Assembly: GCA_964436955.1 (NCBI GenBank) | Contig: CAYTFC010000005.1 | Coordinates: 3,116-67,115, forward strand | Reading direction: 5' to 3' | Length of the DNA stretch: 64,000 nt | DNA from: CAMFKD01 sp964436955 | Lineage (GTDB): Bacteria; Chlamydiota; Chlamydiia; Chlamydiales; JAJFMA01 | Shown here: positions 1 through 7,405 of the stretch, one piece after another | Layout: every line of letters begins with the position of its first letter | Numbering within the stretch: the stretch's first letter is position 1 | Program-made: the position numbers and the translations under genes | The notes under the pieces: generated by a model | What the model was told of the DNA's origin: nothing | The model's database searches: none | What the model saw: the letters and a program-made list of their open reading frames with translations, nothing else

Positions 1-593
1 TTCGGGTTATCGGTTCCAGTGTCTAGGAAGATGGGCAGTGTTAATGAAGGATGAATTCCGGCACAAAGTGTATAGAGAGCTAATTTTCCAACTGAAATGC
101 CCATCCCTCCGATTCCTTGATCTCCCAAACCTAGAACACGTTCGCCATCTGTTACACAAGCGATGCGTATATCTTCTTGCAACCAGTTAGCAAAAATTTC
201 ATCAAGGTGGTCCTTGTCGGAATAGGAGACAAACAGACCGCGAGGTCGGCGATAGTGATGGCTGAACTCTCGACAGATTTCGCCAATAACCGGTGTGTAA
301 ATGATCGGCGCCATTTCCACTATATGATCAAAAACCAAGCGGTAAAATAGAACTTCGTTACTGTCTTGAAGCTCCCGCAGAAAGAGATGCTTGTCAATTG
401 CATTGCTTTTTCGCTTAAATCCATTATAGGCCCACTGAAGCTGCTGCTCAAGAGAACCAAGTCCCGCTGGCAGTAAACCGCGTAATTGCAAGTCATTACG
501 CTCTTGTGGGGTAAAGGCCACGCCTTTATTTTGTAGAGGTGTTTCTAACACTGATCGTCCACGAGACGATGTCTTTATACAACCATGCGGCAT
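1..593 (-). CDS. maeA: NAD-dependent malic enzyme, N-terminal part (cut by window edge)
   Basis: This reverse-strand frame stays open from an ATG at 593 to the window edge, giving the first 197 residues or so of an oxidative decarboxylase that converts malate to pyruvate with NAD. The N-terminal malic-enzyme domain is clear: LFYRLV, then IIYTPVIG with the catalytic Tyr, then DGERVLGLGDQGIGGMGI. The similarity resembles the long MaeA/SfcA type (about 560 residues), so the NAD-binding domain lies outside the window. An AGGAG box sits about 8 bases before the ATG. It is divergent from the oxidoreductase that begins at 713. It would feed pyruvate from TCA intermediates in the cytoplasm. Confidence 0.88.
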   Translation of the reverse strand, partial: MPHGCIKTSSRGRSVLETPLQNKGVAFTPQERNDLQLRGLLPAGLGSLEQQLQWAYNGFKRKSNAIDKHLFLRELQDSNEVLFYRLVFDHIVEMAPIIYTPVIGEICREFSHHYRRPRGLFVSYSDKDHLDEIFANWLQEDIRIACVTDGERVLGLGDQGIGGMGISVGKLALYTLCAGIHPSLTLPIFLDTGTDNP

Positions 594-712
594 TGCTATT
601 TCTCCTTAGCTGAGCTGAAAAGTCTACCTTGGAGACGAAATTTTGTCCATGTGAGCATCATTGGCAAAAAGTTTGGGTTAGGCTATCAATAGATAAAAGG
701 GGGGGGTGCTAT

Positions 713-2224
713 ATGGCTAACTCACTCTATCACGGTTCGGGGACCACGCAATCCCCCTGGATGTCTTCCCTCGAAAGTTCGAGACCTGCAGTCAACGAAA
801 ATGCAACGGTTGACGTCTGTATTGTAGGCGCTGGGATAGCTGGTCTTTCTTGCGCATATACGTTAGCTAAGGCCGGGAAATCTGTGATTGTCCTAGAGGC
901 TGGAGAAATTGCGTGTGGAGAAACAGAACGGACTACCGCCCATCTTACCGCAGTTTTGGATAGTCAATTTAGCGAATTAAAACGATTTTTCGGCTTAGAT
1001 GGGATGCGATTGGCCGGAGAAAGCCATTCTGCTGCGATCGATTATATTGAGAAAATCGTTAAGGACGAAGGCGATAATTGCGATTTTGAACGTCTAGACG
1101 GCTATTTGTATGCTCCCAAAGGCGAAAGTCTCGACAGCGAACTCGCCTGCGCGCGCGCGATCAAAGCGTTGGTCGTTGAGCGTGTGGATGCGCCGCCTGT
1201 TCAGCTATGGGAAGGTGGAACGTGCCTGCGTTTTAGCAATCAGGGTCAAATACATCCGATAAAATACGTAAATCTCTTGATCAAGGCTATCGAGAAGTAT
1301 GGGGGCAAGATCTACTGTCACTCAAGAGTGACTGAGCTTAAAGGAGGCAAGGATTGCCATGCAAAGACTGCTAACGGCATAACAATCCATGCCAGGGCTG
1401 TCGTTGTAGCTACAAATATGCCTGTTAATGACCGAGTCATTATCGCGACCAAACAGGCACCCTATCGCACTTACGTGGTGGCAATAAAGGTAGCTCCTGG
1501 ATCGATTCCAAAGGCTCTCTATTGGGACACATTAGAAGCTTATCACTATGTGCGACTAAGTCATGATGGTGACCTGCTCATTGTAGGCGGAGAAGACCAT
1601 AAAACAGGACAACAGAAGGATCCCGGGGTCTGCTTCCAAAAGATAGAGAATTGGGCTAGAGCTCGCTTTGCATGCGAAGAAGTCAGCTTTCGGTGGTCGG
1701 GACAAGTGATCGAGCCTTATGACTGCTTGGCATATTGTGGTAGAAACCCTATCGACTTCGATAATGTTTATATTCACACTGGAAGTTCGGGAAATGGAAT
1801 CACTAATGGCGCAATTGCCGGAATGCTAATCCCAGATCTTATTTTGGGCAGAAAAAACCCTTGGGAAAAACTGTATAATCCGGCGCGCAAAACACTTACC
1901 GCGGCTAATTTCTACGTCGAAGAGAATCTCAATGTCGCCGCCCAGTATCTCCAATGGGTGATGCCCAATGAAAAAATCAGTGTCGATGAAATTGAGCCGG
2001 GTTGTGGTGCCATTATTCGCAATGGAATGGCGCCGGAAGCTGTTTATCGCGATGAAGAAGGAAAGCTGCATCGCCTATGCGGGACCTGCCCTCACTTAGG
2101 TGGTATTGTTAAGTGGAATCAGGTGGAGAAAACCTGGGACTGTCCTTGTCATGGCTCGCGCTTTAAAACGAACGGGGATGTTGTATCTGGGCCGGCTAAT
2201 GGCCCGCTCAAGCCCGTCGAATAA
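713..2224 (+). CDS. FAD-dependent oxidoreductase with C-terminal Rieske [2Fe-2S] domain
   Basis: A 503-residue fusion. The N-terminal part is a DadA-like (glycine/D-amino acid oxidase) flavoprotein with GAGIAG at residues 39-44 of the dinucleotide-binding fold. The last 80 or so residues are a Rieske ferredoxin domain with CPH (Cys459/His461) and CPCHGS (Cys477/His480) cluster ligands. The architecture matches the Bacillus YhfW type; the substrate is not known. I placed the start at the ATG at 713, directly after a G-rich AAGGGGGGGG box. An upstream frame back to 629 lacks flavoprotein similarity and looks like 5' leader. It stands alone, with a large inverted repeat just after its stop. Confidence 0.85.
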   Translation: MANSLYHGSGTTQSPWMSSLESSRPAVNENATVDVCIVGAGIAGLSCAYTLAKAGKSVIVLEAGEIACGETERTTAHLTAVLDSQFSELKRFFGLDGMRLAGESHSAAIDYIEKIVKDEGDNCDFERLDGYLYAPKGESLDSELACARAIKALVVERVDAPPVQLWEGGTCLRFSNQGQIHPIKYVNLLIKAIEKYGGKIYCHSRVTELKGGKDCHAKTANGITIHARAVVVATNMPVNDRVIIATKQAPYRTYVVAIKVAPGSIPKALYWDTLEAYHYVRLSHDGDLLIVGGEDHKTGQQKDPGVCFQKIENWARARFACEEVSFRWSGQVIEPYDCLAYCGRNPIDFDNVYIHTGSSGNGITNGAIAGMLIPDLILGRKNPWEKLYNPARKTLTAANFYVEENLNVAAQYLQWVMPNEKISVDEIEPGCGAIIRNGMAPEAVYRDEEGKLHRLCGTCPHLGGIVKWNQVEKTWDCPCHGSRFKTNGDVVSGPANGPLKPVE

Positions 2225-2269
2225 CTTCAAACCCGACTTGCTACCTACATCGCGTTCATCCTTGTACCC

Positions 2270-2408
2270 ATCCTGCCGCCGAGCCGCCGAAGGCGATCCT
2301 GTATATCTTGTTAAAAAAAATAGATAGCTTCGTTCTGTTAAGTCGATTACTGAGGATAGGAAAAAAACAGGATGAGCAGGATCGCCTTCGGCGGCTCGGC
2401 GGCAGGAT
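2270..2408. repeat. Inverted repeat with perfect 32-bp arms
   Basis: Bases 2270-2301 and 2377-2408 are exact reverse complements (32 of 32), separated by a 75-base AT-rich spacer. The arms are GC-rich and contain GCCGAAGGCGAT, in contrast to the surrounding sequence. Such a structure could be a MITE-like or REP-like element or a very long terminator for the oxidoreductase gene that ends at 2224. There is no U-run directly after the second arm, so a mobile or repeat origin seems likelier. No second copy occurs in the window. Confidence 0.8.
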
Positions 2409-2467
2409 AGGTAAAAGGATAAAACTTGATGTACCGATTAACAGCGTTAATGTTGTAATATGAGCGT

Positions 2468-3412
2468 GTGAAAAAGATGCCCTGCTTAATCGTTACACAT
2501 CCTGATTACCAATTGCATCAGACTGGCGTTGGCCATCCTGAATCTCCCAAGCGCGTTAGTGTTATCAACGCTGCGCTTCAAGCCCATGGGCTTTTGAATT
2601 CATCTTCTTTGCTAGTTCCTAGACCTGCGTCGCGGGAAGAACTTGAACTCTGTCATAAGTCTGATTATATTGGATTGGTTTATCAGGAAGTATCGACATG
2701 TCACGGTGTGACGATGCTTAGCACCGGCGATGTGGTGATTAGCCCGTCCTCCTGGGACGTGGCTTTGCTATCTGCTGGAGGCGCCCTCACCGCGGTAGAC
2801 GTTGTAATGGAAGACCGTACTAAAACGGTTTTTGCTGCATTACGTCCGCCGGGACATCACGCAACGTCTGATCGCGGAATGGGATTTTGCTTATTCAATA
2901 ACGTGGCCATCGCAGCCCGCTACGCGCAAAAGCGCTTCAATATTGAGCGCGTCGCTGTTATCGACTGGGATGTCCATCACGGTAATGGCACGCAGGATAT
3001 TTTCTATCACGACCCCACAGTCTTTTATTTCAGCGTACATCAATGGCCTCAGTATCCTGGTACTGGGCGTGCCGAAGAAATTGGCGCAGGCAATATATTG
3101 AATTGCCCTATTCCCTCCGACGAGAGGTCTCGTCTGGCGGTAAAAAACGCATTTCAAGATAAACTTCTCCCTGCGATGAAGAAATTTAAACCTGAACTTA
3201 TTTTTATTTCTGCGGGCTTTGATGGTCACACCCTCGATCCGCTTGGCGGATGGAATCTCGAAGACGCAGACTTTGTTGAACTCACCCAAACGATTGTCGA
3301 AATGGCGAAGCAAAGCGCTCAATGTCGCATTATTTCGGTCCTCGAAGGCGGTTACTCACTGCCAGCTTTAACTACCGTTGTTCCTAAACATGTGCAGGCT
3401 TTATCCACTTAA
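2468..3412 (+). CDS. Histone deacetylase superfamily (AcuC/class II HDAC-like) hydrolase
   Basis: A 314-residue zinc amidohydrolase of the arginase/deacetylase fold. RPPGHHA (catalytic His pair), GFCLFNN, and VIDWDVHHGNGTQ (metal-binding Asp and His) appear in the usual order, with SAGFDGH providing the second metal Asp and EGGY near the C-terminus. The full set of catalytic residues suggests an active deacetylase acting on acetylated proteins, polyamines or small molecules. The start may be the GTG at 2468 or the ATG at 2477; neither has a strong ribosome site. No acetyl-CoA synthetase or acuABC partner is nearby. In an intracellular bacterium a host target is conceivable, but no secretion signal is visible. 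Confidence 0.88.
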   Translation: MKKMPCLIVTHPDYQLHQTGVGHPESPKRVSVINAALQAHGLLNSSSLLVPRPASREELELCHKSDYIGLVYQEVSTCHGVTMLSTGDVVISPSSWDVALLSAGGALTAVDVVMEDRTKTVFAALRPPGHHATSDRGMGFCLFNNVAIAARYAQKRFNIERVAVIDWDVHHGNGTQDIFYHDPTVFYFSVHQWPQYPGTGRAEEIGAGNILNCPIPSDERSRLAVKNAFQDKLLPAMKKFKPELIFISAGFDGHTLDPLGGWNLEDADFVELTQTIVEMAKQSAQCRIISVLEGGYSLPALTTVVPKHVQALST

Positions 3413-3469
3413 TCCTTGGTTATGCTATAATGTCTGATTGATTAGCATGACTAAGTGTGATGTGAATAC

Positions 3470-4081
3470 ATGTTCTGTCATGAAGAATTACCCATTCATC
3501 GCATCGACCATCGTCACGATGGTTTGTATGTCATTGAAGTTGTGTCTCGGCTACCGCGTGGGACTCTTCCCATCTCTTCAGCGCATAGTTGGTTACGACT
3601 TTACAATCCCCAAGGAAGTGTCATTAGCTTCGGCTTTTTTGGCGATAGACCCATTATTAGTTTGTGGCAATTCATAAGACATCTTCGTCCCAGACAGGGA
3701 AAAATCATGCTTCCTGATGTCTACGAGGCCGTTACATCAACTCGTGACCAGCTAGTAACGCCTATTGAAATTACAGAGGAGTCCTACCAGGTTCTGGTCC
3801 AATGGCTTTGTAAGGTCCACAAATCTGGCGAAAGAATGTACCATGTTTTAGACACCGCTATCGGAACAAACTGTGCAGGCTTCGTGGGCGAAGCTCTCCG
3901 CTTGGTTGGTATTAAGTTAGGGCGCCTTCATTTTAATATGCCCGCATCCGTCATCCATTGGCAAAAAACTATTCATCGTTGGCGCGAGCGAGAGTTGAGA
4001 CAAGTGCTCAACCGAGGCCGTCCGGTTCCTAGCGAAATTCATCACGCCACCTACGATCTACCTCAGGCCATTGAAAAGTAA
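3470..4081 (+). CDS. Hypothetical protein with NCAGF motif (possible Cys-peptidase fold)
   Basis: A 203-residue soluble-looking protein I do not recognise. The segment GTNCAGFVGEALRLVGI (around residues 132-148) resembles the nucleophile helix of NlpC/P60-like and related papain-fold hydrolases, where an Asn-Cys pair starts a helix. An HRIDHRHDGLYVIEV stretch lies near the N-terminus. A matching downstream catalytic His could be in SEIHHATYD near the C-terminus. It lacks an obvious signal peptide. It is followed closely by a small membrane protein and mnmA, so the three may be cotranscribed. The start is uncertain because no clear Shine-Dalgarno is visible. The peptidase idea rests only on motif shape. 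Confidence 0.6.
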   Translation: MFCHEELPIHRIDHRHDGLYVIEVVSRLPRGTLPISSAHSWLRLYNPQGSVISFGFFGDRPIISLWQFIRHLRPRQGKIMLPDVYEAVTSTRDQLVTPIEITEESYQVLVQWLCKVHKSGERMYHVLDTAIGTNCAGFVGEALRLVGIKLGRLHFNMPASVIHWQKTIHRWRERELRQVLNRGRPVPSEIHHATYDLPQAIEK

Positions 4082-4099
4082 GCGTTGTTTGGCCATAAT

Positions 4100-4339
4100 A
4101 TGGCCATGACTCGAAAAGCTAAACGCCAAAAGACATCAGCGACACCATTTTTTAATCCTTCCCTATCATGGCTTCCAGCTTTTTTTATGGGCCTGTGCAT
4201 TGGAATACTTTTGCATTTGATCCCTGGTATGGATGTTATCTTCAGCGAAGCTAAGCGCGGGTATGAAGAAGAAATCACAATGCCATCATCTCCACAACCC
4301 ATTATGTGGCGCCCAACAATCCACAAACATTCATCATGA
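4100..4339 (+). CDS. Small single-span membrane protein upstream of mnmA
   Basis: About 79 residues: a basic N-terminus (RKAKRQK), one hydrophobic segment (LPAFFMGLCIGILLHLI), then an acidic tail. The stop codon overlaps the mnmA start as ATGA at 4336-4339, which suggests translational coupling. The start is the ATG at 4100 or the one at 4106; a TTG at 4085 is also in frame. Function unknown. The layout of one short basic tail plus one membrane span could suit a membrane-anchoring or secretion-accessory role, but nothing in the sequence proves that. Confidence 0.55.
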   Translation: MAMTRKAKRQKTSATPFFNPSLSWLPAFFMGLCIGILLHLIPGMDVIFSEAKRGYEEEITMPSSPQPIMWRPTIHKHSS

Positions 4340-5430
4340 GCATTCCTTCAAATAAATCTCCAGCCGACACTACTGTCGTTGTCGGTATGTCCGGCGGCGT
4401 TGATTCCTCCGTTTCCGCGCTTTTGCTAAAGCAGCAAGGCTATCGCGTGATTGGCTTATTCATGCGCAATTGGGAGGAGAATGATGAAAATGGAGTCTGT
4501 CGCTCTGCTCAGGATTCTGACGATGTGGTCGCTGTGTGTCGATTGCTCGACATTCCACATTACACGGTAAACTTTGCAAAAGATTATTGGGACCGCGTTT
4601 TTAGTGTGTTTCTTGAGGACTTGAAACGGGGCTACACTCCGAATCCCGATGTTCTATGCAACCGTGAGATCAAGTTCGATGCTTTTTTAGACAAGGCCAT
4701 GGCACTGGGAGCGGACTACTTAGCCACAGGTCATTACTGCCAAACCGAGTCTATCAATGAAAAATATGCGCTGCTGCGTGGAAGAGATCCGGGAAAGGAC
4801 CAGAGTTACTTTCTGTATACCGTCACCCACGATAAACTTTCCAAAACCATGTTTCCGATAGGAAATTTAGAAAAAAGTGAAGTAAGAAGACTAGCAGCCG
4901 AACATGGATTGCCTACCGCATCCAAAAAAGATAGCACCGGAATTTGCTTTATTGGAAAACGGAACTTTAAAGAATTCATCAGTCAATACATCTCCTATAC
5001 ACCTGGAAATTTTGTGTCTCTCGAGGGAAAAATCGTTGGCAAACACGATGGCGTTGCCTATTACACGATAGGGCAACGCAAGGGACTCGGTATCGGAGGG
5101 GCTGGCGATGCTTGGTTTGTTGTGAGTAAAGACGTGGAAAATAACGTTGTTTTTGTCACCCAGGGTGGCGATCACCCAGCTTTGTATCGTAGCAGCTTAA
5201 TTGCTGACGAAGTCTCTTGGGTGGCTTCTGAGCCACCTGCTATGCCCTTCAAGTGCACGGCGAAGGTGCGTTATCGTCAACCTGATGTATCCTGCACAGT
5301 TGAATTAATCAATCACCAGTTACATGTGGCGTTCGATGAACCGGTGAAAGCCATCACATCCAAGCAATCCGTGGTTCTGTACAGTGGAGAGCAGTGCCTG
5401 GGCGGGGCTATCATTACCTCAGAAACGTAA
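4336..5430 (+). CDS. mnmA: tRNA-specific 2-thiouridylase MnmA (TrmU)
   Basis: A 364-residue cytoplasmic PP-loop enzyme that puts sulfur on U34 of tRNA Lys, Glu and Gln. The ATP-binding loop SGGVDSS is at residues 19-25, the first catalytic Cys is in DVLCNREIKF, KDQSYFLY follows, and the second Cys is in GICFIGKR. Length is normal for the family. The start at 4336 is supported by the ATGA overlap with the preceding small gene. It ends convergently with the biotin-ligase-like gene; the two stops overlap by 12 bases. Confidence 0.95.
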   Translation: MSIPSNKSPADTTVVVGMSGGVDSSVSALLLKQQGYRVIGLFMRNWEENDENGVCRSAQDSDDVVAVCRLLDIPHYTVNFAKDYWDRVFSVFLEDLKRGYTPNPDVLCNREIKFDAFLDKAMALGADYLATGHYCQTESINEKYALLRGRDPGKDQSYFLYTVTHDKLSKTMFPIGNLEKSEVRRLAAEHGLPTASKKDSTGICFIGKRNFKEFISQYISYTPGNFVSLEGKIVGKHDGVAYYTIGQRKGLGIGGAGDAWFVVSKDVENNVVFVTQGGDHPALYRSSLIADEVSWVASEPPAMPFKCTAKVRYRQPDVSCTVELINHQLHVAFDEPVKAITSKQSVVLYSGEQCLGGAIITSET

Positions 5431-6171
5431 CAATTGGGCTAGCAAAGAACGAACAAGCGCAATACGGGCTTCATCTGAGGCCGTTAAGGCGTCGAAAATA
5501 ACATCCGCTACCTTGCCCTTTACTGACATAGGCCGATAATCCAAATGCGCACCGGTTAGAATGACTCGCCCTGTACCGACTTTGCAAGACACGATGGCAG
5601 CTTCGGGCCCTGTTTCCACATCATCATAAGTTGCAATAACCTGTACATTGGGCTGGTAATCACCTGCATTTTTGAAATAGCATCCGCCATTATAGTAAGC
5701 ATGGAAAGACTGTTGATTGGTCTTCAGGCGAGCAGCATGAGCAACTTCTTCCGTATCATAACGAAAGCCACCAGGTTGATAGACGGTCCCACATGCTTCT
5801 CCAGGAAAAAACGCTAGTTCACGCGAGCCCGTCACTTCCAATGGATGGCCTATTTCAAACGAAACTTGTGCCGCACCATAGTATGCGCCAGCACAGATAC
5901 CAAGATAGGCCCCACCATTCCGTACAAAATCACGTAGATTAGCATTGGCTGGACCACGCAAATCCTCGTCGTAAGGAACGTCGCGGCCACCTGGCATAGC
6001 AAAGAGCGCTGCTTCTTTTAGAATTTCTCCAGAAACAAGGCTATCAAGATCGACCGAACTCACAACATACCCAGGAGGAACATAAGCTTTCAATGTTGCT
6101 AGGGTTTCGCGAAAGGAAAGGGGACCAACACCCCTTCCCTTGTACACTAAAACATGCTTAGGCTTGCTCAA
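5419..6171 (-). CDS. BPL_N-type glutamine-amidotransferase-like protein (biotin protein ligase family, N-terminal domain only)
   Basis: A 250-residue protein made of the BPL_N domain, a class I glutamine amidotransferase-like fold found at the N-terminus of eukaryotic biotin ligases and as stand-alone proteins in Chlamydiae. GGAYLGICAGAYYGA places the nucleophile-elbow Cys; MPGGRDVPYDE and HLDYRP are other typical segments. The catalytic biotin ligase domain (GRGRRG motif) is absent, so it is unlikely to biotinylate by itself. It overlaps bioY by 14 bases, so the two are one operon concerned with biotin. The overlap suggests coupled expression of uptake and use. Exact activity is unknown. Confidence 0.82.
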   Translation of the reverse strand: MSKPKHVLVYKGRGVGPLSFRETLATLKAYVPPGYVVSSVDLDSLVSGEILKEAALFAMPGGRDVPYDEDLRGPANANLRDFVRNGGAYLGICAGAYYGAAQVSFEIGHPLEVTGSRELAFFPGEACGTVYQPGGFRYDTEEVAHAARLKTNQQSFHAYYNGGCYFKNAGDYQPNVQVIATYDDVETGPEAAIVSCKVGTGRVILTGAHLDYRPMSVKGKVADVIFDALTASDEARIALVRSLLAQLLRF

Positions 6172-6733
6172 GGAAGCCTCTTAAGCGCTGTGAAATGGTG
6201 GGCAAAAGAATTGTGGCCATAATGACTTTTAAGATATCTGTCACGACAAACGGCGCCACACCCATTGTCCAGGCAGCACTGGCTCCCACCAAGCATGATA
6301 GCCACGAAAAGCCGAAACTAAGAATGATTGCAGAGCCCAGTAACATGGCAAGTCCAATAGCGATTTGTGACTTTGCAATGGTTTCGCATAGGTATCCTAC
6401 GATTAAGGTCACTGGCAAGTAAGCCCATAGATAGCCTCCAGTGGCTCCCGCCAACCAAAATGCTCCCCCATGTCCTTCTGCAAACACGGGCAAGCCCATT
6501 GCACCTTCACAGAGATAAGCAACAATAGCTAATAAGCCGCGCTTGGACCCTAATAAAGCCGCAACGACAAGGACTGCCTGTGGTTGTAGGCAGGAAGGCA
6601 CCGTTGTAAAAGGAAATGGTACGGCAACCTGCGCACAAAGGGCTATAAATAACGATCCGCAAAAAGCGACCAAGAGGTCGCGCGATGTGACAAAGGTTTT
6701 GGACTGATGTAAAACAACTGCGTCAGAACGCAT
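6158..6733 (-). CDS. bioY: Biotin transporter BioY (ECF substrate-binding subunit)
   Basis: A 191-residue integral membrane protein with about six hydrophobic segments and the BioY signatures VPFPFTTVPSCLQPQAVL, GLPVFAEGHGG and GATGGYLWAY. BioY captures biotin and works alone or with a shared energy-coupling module; no EcfA/EcfT gene is present here. It is the first gene of a two-gene operon with the BPL_N protein. Together they suggest the organism takes biotin from its host rather than making it, with the AccA gene at 56153 as one consumer pathway. Confidence 0.93.
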   Translation of the reverse strand: MRSDAVVLHQSKTFVTSRDLLVAFCGSLFIALCAQVAVPFPFTTVPSCLQPQAVLVVAALLGSKRGLLAIVAYLCEGAMGLPVFAEGHGGAFWLAGATGGYLWAYLPVTLIVGYLCETIAKSQIAIGLAMLLGSAIILSFGFSWLSCLVGASAAWTMGVAPFVVTDILKVIMATILLPTISQRLRGFLEQA

Positions 6734-7133
6734 AAATTCGACTCCGTGTGTATTAAGCTGCCACCATAATAAACGAGCGTTTTAATTTCGCAAAGCAAAT
6801 CTGCACGCTAGAGATTCGCCATTTTGTCTCAAACAAAAAACGTAATGTTTCCAGCTGACGTCGCTCCGCAGGCAAAGGCTCCCCCACTCTGGCTTATTGT
6901 ATGAGTCCACGTTTTTTAAGATAAATCACAAGTAAAGCCCATCTTTTCATCGATTAATTTAATAAAATAGCGACTTATAATTAATATTGATGACAAAATA
7001 AATAATTATTAATTAACTTTTTTTCCTAGAGCAAGAGCAAATTCATACATTCGTGCTTTACAGGATGTGGAATGACGACTAGTATTCAGTTTGGAATGCC
7101 AAAAGATATTTTGAGTCTACCAAGGAGTCCTCT
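6734..7133. other. 400-bp intergenic region, AT-rich, no gene seen
   Basis: This divergent gap separates bioY (minus) from the small basic protein gene (plus) and must hold both promoters. The stretch 6940-7025 is strongly AT-rich with runs of T and A. No open frame with a ribosome site, no tRNA and no inverted repeat stood out. I could not assign a convincing -35/-10 pair. Confidence 0.5.
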
Positions 7134-7397
7134 ATGGCTAATACAAAGCCCTTTCGATTGACTCGCTTGCCTAAAGGAAAAGCCTTAGGCATCAGCAAAG
7201 CTCAAGCCCATCTTCTCATCACCACTCTATTAGCAATCAATCACGGGAAACCGGCAAAGCAAGCCAAGCAAGATTTTAAAAAGCATGAGTTTACTGCTGG
7301 TCCCATTAAAGACACGTCACTCGCTCTGTTGCAACACCTAAAACATTTTTGGGCGGGTAAGCACACAGCCACCCCGGCTACTAGCAAGAAACGCTAG
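7134..7397 (+). CDS. Small basic protein of unknown function
   Basis: An 87-residue Lys-rich protein (many Lys, few acidic residues) with an Ala/Lys-rich middle (KPAKQAKQDFKK) and a basic tail ending in KKR. An AAGGAG box lies 6 bases before the ATG, so translation is well supported. The high charge could suit nucleic-acid binding, and chlamydiae do carry small Lys-rich histone-like proteins, but the Hc1/Hc2 repeat pattern is not present. The gene is followed 9 bases later by the IolC-like gene, so the two probably share a transcript. Confidence 0.6.
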   Translation: MANTKPFRLTRLPKGKALGISKAQAHLLITTLLAINHGKPAKQAKQDFKKHEFTAGPIKDTSLALLQHLKHFWAGKHTATPATSKKR

Positions 7398-7405
7398 GAA
7401 CAGCC

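Noticed and set aside
3438..3677. 79-codon plus-strand frame
   Set aside because: Overlaps the 203-residue gene in another frame and has no coding motif; the longer frame has a plausible fold pattern and runs to the mnmA cluster.
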